A stretch of 21,895 nt of DNA from an uncultured Gemmatimonadales bacterium (GTDB lineage: Bacteria > Gemmatimonadota > Gemmatimonadetes > Longimicrobiales > Gaopeijiaceae), in NCBI GenBank assembly GCA_937982605.1, contig CALJLC010000563.1:1-21895 (forward strand), read 5' to 3'. The position numbers and the translations under genes are program-made. Under the pieces are notes generated by a model. It was not told the DNA's origin and made no database searches. It saw nothing but the letters and a program-made list of their open reading frames with translations. Below, one piece after another: positions 8,909-16,577 of the stretch. Positions within the stretch are counted from its first letter, which is position 1. The number at the start of each line of letters is the position of its first letter.

Positions 8909-10654
8909 TCAGCCGGGCCCGATCCCGGCGATGGCGTGCACCAGCCCCGCCGTCGTCGAGATCCAGGCGATACCGTTGGCCGCGTCCCACGCGATGCCCG
9001 AGGCCCCGGAGACGCCCGCGGCCAGGATGTCGTAGTCCTCGATCCACACCCCGTCGGGTGACAGGACACGGAGGAAGTTCGACGCGCTCGACACGAGGTA
9101 GAGGTTGCCGGTGTCGGGATCGACGTCGAGGTCGCCGTAGAAGACGTCGTACGTCGGCGAGCCGGTCGGCTGGACCGGGAAGGTGTTCACGATGGCCCCG
9201 GTCTCGAGCTCGATCTCCGAGATCTGATCGGTGTTCCACGAGACGGCGAAGTGCGTCCCGCGCCCCGGGTGGAAGGCCGCGCCGACGACGTTGCCGCCGG
9301 TGGCGATCACCATTGAGTCGAGCACCGTGCCGTCGCTCTTGTCGACCGCGAACAGCGTGCTGGGATTCGCCTCTCCGTTGTGCACGAGGAGCGTATTCGA
9401 CGGCAGCGGCGTCGCGCCGAGGCTCGTGGCACCGAGCGTGAAGTCGAGGTCGATGTCGTTCGAGCTGGGCCCGGGTCTGCTCAGGCTCGGCCCCACCTCG
9501 ATCCCGTCGGTGTCGAAGACGCGGATCGTGTCGGAGAAGTCGTCGTGGAGCACGAGTCGGCCGGTGGCGTCGTCGAAGGCGATCGCCACGAGGAGGCCGA
9601 GGCCCGGGTCGAACGATCCGGCCGGGACCGCGAGTCCGCCGGTCGTGAAGCTCCACGAGAACGGATCGCCGAGGGCGTTCCCGGCCGGATCCCGGATGTT
9701 CGCGTCGAGCGTGGCGGTGTAGCGATGCTCGCTCTCGAGGGGCGCGTCGGGCGTGAGCGTCACGAAGGCGCCGGGGGTGCCGACCGAGGCGGGGACGGCC
9801 GCGCCGAGGCTGTCCCGCAGCACGAAGGTCGACGGGGTGGCGCTGGCGGGATCGATCGGCTCGTCGAAGGTGGCCCGGACCGTGGTCGCGCGCCCCACAC
9901 CGGTCGCGTCGGGGGCCGGCTCCACGGCGACCAGAGCGGGCGGGACGGAGTCGGGGTCGACGACGTCGAGCGTGACGGTGTCGGCGTAGATGCCCGCCGA
10001 GGCGACGATCGTCGCCGTACCCTCGGCCACGGCGGTCGCGACCGAGTCCGCCATCGACACGATGCCCGGGTCGAGTGACGTCCAGAAGACGGTCGGCGCC
10101 ACGGCACCCGAGTACCCGACCTCCGCGCCGAGCGTGGTCTGCGAGCCCAGCGGGAGCTGCGCGGGGGCGGAGGAGATGGAGACGGAGGTGGTCGCGAAGT
10201 TCGCCAGAGGTCCTCGCGCGATCGCCACGTCGGGTGCCACCGGCGTCCCGTTGAGCGTGATCGGCCCCGCCCGTCCGCTGAACTGCACCTCCTCGGCGCC
10301 GGTCCCGTCCACGTGGATCAGGAGGACCGTGACGGAGACGGTCAGCGGCGTCCCCCCGTCGACCGAGAGTCCCACCTCCCACGACGCCGCGGAGGGGTTC
10401 ACGTCGAGGACGGTGTCTCCGACCAGCGCGTCGTCCGGCACGCGCCGCGCCGAGGCCCGGATCCGGTTGATCGGGCGCGCGGTGGCGTTGGAGGGAGACT
10501 CGATCAGCGACGGCTGCACGGCGATCGGGATCGCCGGGAGGGTCCGGTGCCCGGTCGGGGAGTCGCCAGCGCAGGCGGCGAGGGCGGCCGTCAGCAACGC
10601 GACGGCGAACCATCGGTCCGTTCGCGAACGTGTCCGACCGGAGGGGTGGGGCAT
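8909..10654 (-). CDS. Lipoprotein with Ig-like domains and a C-terminal beta-propeller
   Basis: 581 residues from the ATG at 10654. The N-terminus has Arg residues, a hydrophobic segment and a lipobox ending at C28 (LAAC), so it should be a lipid-anchored envelope protein. Residues about 155-232 resemble a BIG2-type bacterial Ig-like domain (VFWTSLDPGIVSM then EGTATIVASAG). Residues about 237-338 resemble an SbsA/Big_5 Ig-like domain (VEPAPDATGVGRATTVRATFDEPIDPAS then DPFSWSFTTG). From about 345 to the end come blade-like repeats (AFDDATGRLVLHDDFSDTIRVFDTDG; DLDVDPDTGNLYLVSSASNFLRVLSPDG) typical of YncE/SMP-30-like propellers. The function is unknown; binding or structural display is inferred. 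No good ribosome site precedes the start; the frame is open to 10744, but that would add 30 residues before a complete lipoprotein signal. Confidence 0.88.
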   Translation of the reverse strand: MPHPSGRTRSRTDRWFAVALLTAALAACAGDSPTGHRTLPAIPIAVQPSLIESPSNATARPINRIRASARRVPDDALVGDTVLDVNPSAASWEVGLSVDGGTPLTVSVTVLLIHVDGTGAEEVQFSGRAGPITLNGTPVAPDVAIARGPLANFATTSVSISSAPAQLPLGSQTTLGAEVGYSGAVAPTVFWTSLDPGIVSMADSVATAVAEGTATIVASAGIYADTVTLDVVDPDSVPPALVAVEPAPDATGVGRATTVRATFDEPIDPASATPSTFVLRDSLGAAVPASVGTPGAFVTLTPDAPLESEHRYTATLDANIRDPAGNALGDPFSWSFTTGGLAVPAGSFDPGLGLLVAIAFDDATGRLVLHDDFSDTIRVFDTDGIEVGPSLSRPGPSSNDIDLDFTLGATSLGATPLPSNTLLVHNGEANPSTLFAVDKSDGTVLDSMVIATGGNVVGAAFHPGRGTHFAVSWNTDQISEIELETGAIVNTFPVQPTGSPTYDVFYGDLDVDPDTGNLYLVSSASNFLRVLSPDGVWIEDYDILAAGVSGASGIAWDAANGIAWISTTAGLVHAIAGIGPG

Positions 10655-10784
10655 GGGAGACAGGGAAGGGGGGTGGGCCCCCAACCTCCGTCGGCGGGTG
10701 CCCCGGCCGCAACCGATGGGCCCGGCGGATGGCCGCGCTCCCATGGGCGGCGAGAGCGACCGGCCGACCCGGGCGCGCGGTCAT

Positions 10785-10826
10785 GGAAACGAAACCGCCG
10801 GGGCGGGGAGCTCCCCACCCCGGCGG
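10785..10826 (-). terminator. Intrinsic terminator of the 199-residue protein gene
   Basis: The arms CCGCCGGGG-C-GGGG and CCCC-A-CCCCGGCGG (10795-10826) pair over 13 bp with a single mismatch around an AGCT tetraloop. On the minus strand the stem is followed at once by TTTCGTTTCC, a U-rich tail. It lies about 73 nt past the gene's stop and upstream of the lipoprotein start, which indicates that the lipoprotein and topoisomerase have their own promoter. Confidence 0.8.
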
Positions 10827-10898
10827 GCCGCGCCCTGGGGTGCACGGTGCCGGCTTACCGCGAAGGCCCTCGGCGGGCGCGTCGCGGCCGGGTACGAC

Positions 10899-11498
10899 TC
10901 AGCAGGAGACGCCGCCTCCGCTGATCACGCTGCACCCGCTGTTCGGGTCGAAGAAGTACGACGTGTTGCCGTCGCTCCCGAGGTGACCGAAGGGTCCGCT
11001 GCGGTTGTAGCCGCCTCCACCGGAGGCCTGCCGCGCCATGGCGAGGAGGTTGCCGACCGGCGGTCCGCCCTCCCAGCCGTAGTAGCCGTCGTAGCGGAGC
11101 CAGTAGCGGCCGGGGTAGACCGGCCCGAGCAGCGACATCAGGAGCGAGACGTCCATCGGATGCAGCTCGCGACCGTTGACGAACACGCCGGTCCCGCCCC
11201 CGGAGGCGTCGGCCGGGAGGGGGCCGCCGAGCTCGAGGCCCGGGTAGGTGAAGCCCACGCCGGGGCCGCCCATCACGCCGTACAGTCCCGAGAAGGCGTC
11301 GTACCAGTAGTCGCCGGGCACGACCCGGACGCCGTTCGCCGCCAGGATCTGGACCACTTCGACGTCGAGCTCCACCCGGTTCACGAAGACGCCGCTGCCG
11401 CTCGAGGCGGCGCGCATCTGGGCTTCGGCGTCGAACGGCGTACAGAGAACCAGCGCGATCGCCGTCGTCGTCAGGGCACCGCGGAGTCGGTTCCACAT
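10899..11498 (-). CDS. Secreted protein with an internally duplicated PGxYWYD/GGP motif, function unknown
   Basis: 199 residues from the ATG at 11498, with AAGGGGGA 7 nt upstream. Residues 1-26 are a signal peptide (cut after DAEA or thereabouts). Two similar units follow: GVFVNRVELD...VRVVPGDYWYDAFSGLYGVMGGPGVG (about 36-82) and GVFVNGRELH...GPVYPGRYWLRYDGYYGWEGGPPVGNL (about 104-152), so one unit seems to have arisen by tandem duplication. The tail (about 155-199) is Gly/Ser-rich with NTSYFFDPNSGC and a final Cys, giving two cysteines near the end (GCSVISGGGVSC). I do not recognise a characterised family, only that short VFVNG...PGxYW...GGP repeats occur in uncharacterised secreted bacterial proteins. 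It is divergent from the large repeat lipoprotein and ends in a strong terminator, so it appears to be a single-gene unit. Confidence 0.82.
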   Translation of the reverse strand: MWNRLRGALTTTAIALVLCTPFDAEAQMRAASSGSGVFVNRVELDVEVVQILAANGVRVVPGDYWYDAFSGLYGVMGGPGVGFTYPGLELGGPLPADASGGGTGVFVNGRELHPMDVSLLMSLLGPVYPGRYWLRYDGYYGWEGGPPVGNLLAMARQASGGGGYNRSGPFGHLGSDGNTSYFFDPNSGCSVISGGGVSC

Positions 11499-11751
11499 CG
11501 TCGTTTCCCCCTTCTCTATATGCTGCGGCCCACGGGGCCGCTCCCCCTTCTCGTGCCCGGAATGAGGAGCAAGGGTAGTGCCGCGGCGGCCGACCGCGGA
11601 CCCGGATGCGAGCCGGTCCCCAGCTTCGGAAATGTCAAGTGTAAGTGATTGTACAGCAACGAATTACGACGCCATCCCCGCCCGTATGGGACCGCCGGAT
11701 TCCTCCACCGGGCGGCCCCGCGTCCGGTCGCGCCTCCCGGGTCGGAAAAGT

Positions 11752-11781
11752 GTACCCGGAAACGGTTGTTCCGACGGGTAC
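11752..11781. promoter_or_regulatory. Dyad GTACCCG-N16-CGGGTAC upstream of the repeat lipoprotein
   Basis: The 7-bp arms are perfect inverted repeats. In RNA a further GAA/TTC pairing inside the 16-nt spacer would give a bulged hairpin with a 7-nt loop. It may be an operator or a leader hairpin. Confidence 0.4.
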
Positions 11782-11791
11782 GGGGCCGCCG

Positions 11792-11810
11792 CGACGCATC
11801 CGTTGCGTCG
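11792..11810. promoter_or_regulatory. Leader hairpin or operator CGACGCA-TCCGT-TGCGTCG
   Basis: A perfect 7-bp inverted repeat with a 5-nt loop ends 6 nt before the ribosome site of the repeat lipoprotein. Its place in the probable leader suggests a translational or transcriptional control element, but no known family is recognised. Confidence 0.45.
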
Positions 11811-11816
11811 ACGCTC

Positions 11817-11824
11817 GGAAGAGG
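11817..11824 (+). promoter_or_regulatory. Shine-Dalgarno GGAAGAGG for a GTG start
   Basis: GGAAGAGG lies 6 nt before a GTG at 11831, against 15 nt before the ATG at 11840. Spacing therefore favours the GTG as start of the repeat lipoprotein, three codons upstream of the first ATG. Confidence 0.6.
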
Positions 11825-11830
11825 CGTACG

Positions 11831-14800
11831 GTGCGAGACATGGCGATGTCACTCCCCCCTTCGGCCTCTCCGGTGCGGCGCGGGCGCACGCGGTACCTCC
11901 TCGCGGCCACCTTCCTGAGCGTGGCCGCGAGCGGCTGCGGACCCGATGCGGGGCCCGTCGACCTTCCGCTCCCGGAGCCCGCGGCGATCCTTCTCGATCC
12001 GACCGACGGGACGCTGACGTCGTTGAGCGAGCGGATCGTGCTCGAAGGCGTGGTCGTCGACGAGGCGGGAGACACGCTCTCCGGCTTCGAGATCGGGTGG
12101 GCTTCGACCGACACCGCGGTCGTGCGCTCGCTCGGCGGCGGGACGTTCGAGGCGGCGGGCGCGGGAGCGGCCGACGTCGTGGCGACCATCGTGGATGCTC
12201 CCGGCGTGGAGGCCCGCGCCTCCATCGAGGTCCGGCAGGAGGTCGCGACCGCGGCGCTCGCCGTCGACACGCTGTCGTTCCCGGCCGTCGGCGACACCTC
12301 CACGCGCGAGGTCGAAGCGGAGGACGCTTCCGGGTACGCCGTGGACGTGTTCGACGTCTCCTGGTCGACGTCCGACGACTCCGTGGCGCGGGTCGCCCCG
12401 GCGGGCGTCGTCGAGGCGACCGGCAACGGTACCGCGACCGTGACCGGACTCGTCACGTCGGGGTCCGATACCGTCACCGTGCAGGCGGTGGTCCGCGTGT
12501 CTCAGGTCGTGGCGACCGTTACGCTCGGGCCTGCCGATTCGGTGGCCCTCGGCCCCGGATTCGAGGTCCAGTACCGGGCCGACGCGCTCGACGCCAACGG
12601 CAACCCGGTCGCCGACGCCGACTTCGTGTGGCGCTCGTCGGCCGAGTCGGTCGCGACGGTCGACCCGGATGGTCTCGTGACGACGGTGGGGCAGGGCGTG
12701 ACGCGGATCGAAGCCGAGGCGGCCGGCGTCGTGGCGTCGACCGATCTGACGGTCCTCACGACCGGCGGCTACTCACGCGTCTGGGTCGGCGGCGCCGCGG
12801 CCGGCCCCCGAGACTGGCTGGAGCAGGCCAACTGGCTGCCGCGGCTGGTGCCGACGCTCGTCGACACGGTGCTCGTGCCGGCCACGGCGGTCGATCAACC
12901 CCGCCTCTCGGCCGACTGGAGCGTCGCGGGGCTCGTCCTGGAGGACGGCGCCACCCTCGATCTCGGGGGCTTCACCCTCACGATCACCGAGGATCTCGAC
13001 GGGGGGAGCACGATCGCCGGGCCGGGCGCCGTGCGCCTGATCGGATCGGGGACCTCGGTGCGCGGCTCGCTGCCCGACCTCTTCGTCAACGGCGCGGTCC
13101 AGCTCTCCGGCCCGCTGACGGTGAACGGCGACCTGCAGGTCAGCGACGCCGGCGCCGGACTCGTCGTCGGGGCCACGGAGGTCCGGGTGACCGGCGACCT
13201 GAGAGTGCAGGAGGGCGCGACGCTCACGATGTCGGACGCCGGAGGCCTCCTGGAGGTGGACGGTCAGGCGGTCTTCGACGGCGCGTCCACCCTCGGGCTG
13301 CTCACCGCCGGCGAGCTGAGGGTCGGCGGCAACTTCACCGCGTGGACCAGCGAGCCGGAGAACTTCGCGCCGACGCTCGACCATCGGACCGTGCTCGACG
13401 GAGACGTGATCCAGACCGTCTACCTGTACCACGACGACGAGGGCGAGGCACGCTTCCGGTCGCTCGAGATCGACAACTCGGGCGGCGTCACCCTGCAGTC
13501 GACGATCCGGGTCACCGACGACCTCACGGTGACCCGGGGGAGTCTCTCGGGAAACCAGACGGTGCACCTCGGCGGCGACCTCGACGTGCTCGCCGCGGGC
13601 GGATACGCGGTCCTCAACACCGCCTTCGCGGGCTCGCCGTCGCTTCCGGCGTCGATCGAGACGAACGTGACCTTCGTGAGCGCGTTCGCCGTGGTCGGCG
13701 ATCTCGACATCGTCGGGGACCTCACCGTCTCGGGGCCGGGCGCGGACCTGGACGTCGGGCCGTGGCGTGTGACCGTCTCGGGGAACCTGACGACCACGGA
13801 GAGCGGGACGCTCACGAGCTCCGACCCGGGCGGGGTGCTCGACGTGGCCGCGAGCGCCTTCTTCGACGGCGGCCCGCCGCTGGCTCGGCTCACCGCCGGA
13901 GAGCTCCGCGTGGGAGGCGCGCTCACCGCGTGGATGGCCGAGCCCGAGAGCTTCGCTCCGACCGGGACGCACGCGACGGTCCTGGACGGCACCGCGCCGC
14001 AGTCCGTCTACTTCTTCCACAACGACCCGGGCGAGGCGCGCTTCCGGACGCTCACGCTCGACAACGCCGCGGGCGCGACGCTCAACGAGACGACGCGCAT
14101 CGCCGGTGACCTGGTGCTCCTCGAAGGCACGCTCGACGGGGAGCAGACCGTGTACGTCGGAGGCGACCTGACCGAGGTGCTGGGCGGCAACCAGCACCGG
14201 GTGCTCAACACGGTCTTCACCGGATCGCCGTCGCTTCCGGCTTCGCTGCAGACCAACGTCACCTTCGCGGGCGCCTTCACGGCGTCGGCCCCCCTCGACG
14301 TGATCGGGAACGTCTTCGTCGACGGGGCGGGCGCCACGCTCGACGTGGGCACGGACACGGTCACGGTCTCGGGAGACTTCCGTACCGCCAACGGCGGCAC
14401 GCTGACGATGCAGAACCCCTCCGGACTCCTGGACGTGGCGGGCGAGGCGGAGTTCAACGGTGGCTCCACGATCGGGCTCCTCACCGACGGAGAGCTCCGG
14501 CTGGCGGGCAACTTCACGGCGTGGACCAGCGACCCGGAGAACTGGGCACCGACGGGCGCGCACCGCACCACGCTCGACGGGGGTGCTGCGCAGACGGTGT
14601 ACCTCTATTACAGCGGGGCTTCGCAAGGGCGGTTCGAGGATCTGGTGGTCGAGAATCCCACGGGGGTGACCTTCCTCGGTACCACGCGCGTGAGCGACGC
14701 CCTCACGGTCTCGGGCGTCCTGAATATCTCGCTGGGTCAGACCGCCCTGGTGGCGGGCGCGTTCACGCTCGAGGCGGGCGCCACCCTCGACAACGAGGGG

Positions 14801-14866
14801 AGCCTTCAGGCGAACGCCTGCACTCTCGCGGGCACCGTGACCGGGAACGCGCCGATCTGTCCCTGA
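11831..14866 (+). CDS. Large lipoprotein with Ig-like modules and three ~196-residue beta repeats
   Basis: 1011 residues from the GTG at 11831 (first ATG at 11840). A basic then hydrophobic N-terminus ends in AASGC, with C36 as probable lipidated cysteine. Residues about 51-135, 137-222 and 225-309 are three Ig-like (BIG2-type) modules with motifs such as GWASTDTAVVRS, SWSTSDDSVARVAPAGVVEATGNGTATV and VWRSSAESVATVDPDGLVTTVGQG. A linker with WVGG...W...NW (about 317-335) leads to a repeat region: units start at residues 455, 651 and 848, the last cut short, and about 413-454 matches the end of a unit. Each unit has GDL-type strands, GLLTAGELRVGGNFTAWTSEPENFAP and QTVYLYHDDxGEARFRSLE. Such short-turn, Asp/Gly/Thr/Val-rich repeats suggest a beta-helix or beta-solenoid on the cell surface. 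The function is unknown; adhesion or structural display is a guess. The frame is open to 11645, but that part lacks a ribosome site and contains the leader dyads. Confidence 0.88.
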   Translation: MRDMAMSLPPSASPVRRGRTRYLLAATFLSVAASGCGPDAGPVDLPLPEPAAILLDPTDGTLTSLSERIVLEGVVVDEAGDTLSGFEIGWASTDTAVVRSLGGGTFEAAGAGAADVVATIVDAPGVEARASIEVRQEVATAALAVDTLSFPAVGDTSTREVEAEDASGYAVDVFDVSWSTSDDSVARVAPAGVVEATGNGTATVTGLVTSGSDTVTVQAVVRVSQVVATVTLGPADSVALGPGFEVQYRADALDANGNPVADADFVWRSSAESVATVDPDGLVTTVGQGVTRIEAEAAGVVASTDLTVLTTGGYSRVWVGGAAAGPRDWLEQANWLPRLVPTLVDTVLVPATAVDQPRLSADWSVAGLVLEDGATLDLGGFTLTITEDLDGGSTIAGPGAVRLIGSGTSVRGSLPDLFVNGAVQLSGPLTVNGDLQVSDAGAGLVVGATEVRVTGDLRVQEGATLTMSDAGGLLEVDGQAVFDGASTLGLLTAGELRVGGNFTAWTSEPENFAPTLDHRTVLDGDVIQTVYLYHDDEGEARFRSLEIDNSGGVTLQSTIRVTDDLTVTRGSLSGNQTVHLGGDLDVLAAGGYAVLNTAFAGSPSLPASIETNVTFVSAFAVVGDLDIVGDLTVSGPGADLDVGPWRVTVSGNLTTTESGTLTSSDPGGVLDVAASAFFDGGPPLARLTAGELRVGGALTAWMAEPESFAPTGTHATVLDGTAPQSVYFFHNDPGEARFRTLTLDNAAGATLNETTRIAGDLVLLEGTLDGEQTVYVGGDLTEVLGGNQHRVLNTVFTGSPSLPASLQTNVTFAGAFTASAPLDVIGNVFVDGAGATLDVGTDTVTVSGDFRTANGGTLTMQNPSGLLDVAGEAEFNGGSTIGLLTDGELRLAGNFTAWTSDPENWAPTGAHRTTLDGGAAQTVYLYYSGASQGRFEDLVVENPTGVTFLGTTRVSDALTVSGVLNISLGQTALVAGAFTLEAGATLDNEGSLQANACTLAGTVTGNAPICP
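13193..14866 (+). repeat. Tandem in-gene repeats, units of 588 and 591 nt plus a partial copy
   Basis: Units run 13193-13780, 13781-14371 and 14372-14866 (partial). Equivalent landmarks are the GCG-TGG codons of the FTAW motif at 13340, 13928 and 14519. Identity persists at DNA level, for example in the segment encoding SPSLPAS in units 1 and 2. The final copy loses the QTVHLGGDL...SLPAS end and has a different C-terminal cap with two cysteines. Confidence 0.85.
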
Positions 14867-14875
14867 CGGCGCCTT

Positions 14876-14891
14876 GACCCTCCGGAGGGTC
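14876..14891. other. Perfect 16-bp palindrome between lipoprotein and S10 peptidase
   Basis: GACCCTCCGGAGGGTC is self-complementary; as RNA it gives a 6-bp stem with a CCGG loop, 10 nt after the lipoprotein stop. No U-run follows, so it may be a weak terminator, an RNA-stability hairpin or a protein site. The remaining 48 nt before the peptidase start show no ribosome site. Confidence 0.45.
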
Positions 14892-14939
14892 CACGTCACT
14901 CTCCGGCCCCGCGTCACTCCAGCCTCACGTCGAATCGCC

Positions 14940-16439
14940 ATGCGCCGGATTCTGCTCGCCTTCACGCTCGTCCTGCTCACCTTCGTGCACGCCGCGACGG
15001 CAATGGCGCAGGATACCCGCCTTCCCGTCGACACCGCGGTGGTGTCGGAGCACGAGGTCACGATCCTCGGTACGCCCGTGCCGTACCGGGCGACCGTCGG
15101 GACCCAGCCGGTCTTCGGAGAGGACGGCGCGCCCATCGCGTCGCTCCTCTACACCTTCTACGAACGCACCGACGTTCCGGACGTCGAGAACCGGCCGCTC
15201 ATGATCTCCTTCAACGGAGGCCCGGGCTCGGCGTCGCTGTGGATGCACGTCGGCTACACGGGGCCGAAGCAACTCGTCATCGACGACGAGGGCTACCCGA
15301 TCCAGCCGTTCGGCGTCCGGGACAACCCCAACTCGATCCTCGACGTGGCGGACATCGTCTTCGTCAATCCGGTGAACGTGGGGCTGTCCCGGATCGTCGG
15401 TGACGCGCCGCGCGAGACGTTCTTCGGCGTCAACGAGGACATCGCCTACCTCGCCGACTGGATCGGCACCTTCGTCACCCGGCACGACCGCTGGCGGAGC
15501 CCGAAGTTCCTGATCGGAGAGAGCTACGGCACGACGCGCGTCTCCGGTCTGGCCGGTGTGCTGCAGGGCAGCCAGTGGATGTACCTGAACGGGGTCATCC
15601 TCGTGTCGCCGACGGGGCTCGGGGTGCCGCGAGAGGGACCCGTGGCCGACGCGCTGGCGCTCCCCAACTACACCGCCACGGCATGGTTCCATGGCCGACT
15701 CGAGCCCGCGCTGCAGAATCGGGACCTCGAGGAGATCCTGCCCGAGGTCGAGGCGTGGACGCTCGACAGCTACCTTCCGGCCCTTGCGAAGGGCGGGTCG
15801 CTGCCGGAGTCCGAGCGGACGGCGATCGCCCGGTCCGCCGCCCGCTGGGCCGGCGTGAGCCCGCAGTGGTTCCTGGACCACAACCTCCGGCCGGACGTCG
15901 GGGAGTTCCGCAAGGAGCTGCTGCGCGACGAGGGGCTGACCGTCGGCCGCCTCGACGCGCGCTACCGGGGCGTCGACCGGGAGAACGCGGGGGAGGGGTA
16001 CGACTACGACCCGGCGCTCAGCGCGTGGAACCACGCCTTCGCTCCGGCCATCAACGACTACCTGCGCAACGACCTCGGCTTCGAGTCGGACCTCCAGTAC
16101 TACCTCTTCGGGCCGGTCCGGCCGTGGGGGCAGGGGGGCACCTACGACGCCGACGACTCCGGCGAGCAGCTCCGCCAGGCGAAACACGAGCACCCGTACC
16201 TCCACGTCCTCGTGCAGGCAGGCTACTACGACGGCGGCACCGACTACGTCAGCGCGAAGTACACGATGTGGAACATGGATCCGCGCGGCGCGGTCCAGGA
16301 GCGCATGTGGTTCCGGGCGTATCGGAGCGGGCACATGATGTACCTGCGCGCCGAGGACATCGTGACGTCCAACCAGCACATCCGCGACTTCGTCGACTGG
16401 GCGATGCAGGCCACGCGGGAGGGCCCGGCCCGACGGTGA
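14940..16439 (+). CDS. Secreted S10-family serine carboxypeptidase
   Basis: 499 residues from the ATG at 14940. Residues 1-24 are a signal peptide (MRRILLAFTLVLLTF... cut after AMAQ). S10 features are in order: FNGGPGSAS at 91-99 (oxyanion region), GESYG at 193-197 with nucleophile S195, the Asp region VQAGYYDGGTDY (probably D431), and RSGHMMY with catalytic H465. The spacing and length fit bacterial S10 peptidases, which release C-terminal residues, often at acid pH, outside the cytoplasm. An in-frame TTG at 14874 would add 22 residues in front of the signal peptide and is rejected. It lies 73 nt after the repeat lipoprotein on the same strand, with a palindrome between; co-transcription is possible but unproven. 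With the M14 enzyme it is the second exported carboxypeptidase of the window. Confidence 0.93.
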   Translation: MRRILLAFTLVLLTFVHAATAMAQDTRLPVDTAVVSEHEVTILGTPVPYRATVGTQPVFGEDGAPIASLLYTFYERTDVPDVENRPLMISFNGGPGSASLWMHVGYTGPKQLVIDDEGYPIQPFGVRDNPNSILDVADIVFVNPVNVGLSRIVGDAPRETFFGVNEDIAYLADWIGTFVTRHDRWRSPKFLIGESYGTTRVSGLAGVLQGSQWMYLNGVILVSPTGLGVPREGPVADALALPNYTATAWFHGRLEPALQNRDLEEILPEVEAWTLDSYLPALAKGGSLPESERTAIARSAARWAGVSPQWFLDHNLRPDVGEFRKELLRDEGLTVGRLDARYRGVDRENAGEGYDYDPALSAWNHAFAPAINDYLRNDLGFESDLQYYLFGPVRPWGQGGTYDADDSGEQLRQAKHEHPYLHVLVQAGYYDGGTDYVSAKYTMWNMDPRGAVQERMWFRAYRSGHMMYLRAEDIVTSNQHIRDFVDWAMQATREGPARR

Positions 16440-16503
16440 AGGGCGCCCGGAGGTGAAGGCCGGCCGGAGATGAGCGCCGCCCGAAGGTGAGCGCCGCCTC
16501 CGA
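16435..16503. repeat. Four short imperfect tandem repeats of 17-18 bp
   Basis: Units are GGTGAAGGGCGCCCGGA (16435-16451), GGTGAAGGCCGGCCGGA (16452-16468), GATGAGCGCCGCCCGAA (16469-16485) and GGTGAGCGCCGCCTCCGA (16486-16503). The first contains the stop codon of the S10 peptidase. Units 1 and 2 each hold an 8-bp palindrome (GGGCGCCC, GGCCGGCC), so folded RNA is likely. Each unit also repeats a TGA. Confidence 0.65.
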
Positions 16504-16533
16504 GCTCGGGGTGGCCGGAGGGCGCCCGGCTGC

Positions 16534-16557
16534 CTCGGCGCGAAACGCGACGCCGAG
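16534..16557. other. Stem-loop CTCGGCG-N10-CGCCGAG
   Basis: A perfect 7-bp stem with a 10-nt loop lies about 95 nt past the S10 peptidase stop and ahead of the PadR-2 promoter. It could end the peptidase transcript, but no U-run follows on the plus strand, so the terminator role is only tentative. Confidence 0.4.
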
Positions 16558-16577
16558 ACTCCGCGTAGGGCTTGCGG

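Larger units (their letters stand above)
11499..11830. promoter_or_regulatory. Divergent intergenic region
   Basis: These 332 nt serve both the 199-residue protein (leftward) and the large lipoprotein (rightward). Near the left gene there is CGGCCC-ACG-GGGCCG (11526-11540), a perfect 6-bp stem. A distinct AT-rich island lies at about 11629-11670, the likely promoter zone, but I find no well-spaced -35/-10 pair: an isolated TTGACA on the minus strand at 11633-11638 has no matching -10. Two further dyads close to the lipoprotein start are listed separately. Confidence 0.5.

Noticed and set aside
8895..10784. Upstream extension of the topoisomerase frame
   Set aside because: It overlaps the lipoprotein in another frame, is low-complexity Arg/Gly/Pro sequence, and would make TopIB almost three times its family length.
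11633..11638. TTGACA on the minus strand as -35 of the 199-residue gene
   Set aside because: No -10-like sequence lies 15-19 nt downstream.
12773..15136. 787-codon open frame on the minus strand
   Set aside because: Antisense to the repeat lipoprotein and across the gap into the S10 gene. Its apparent internal repeats only mirror the sense repeats.
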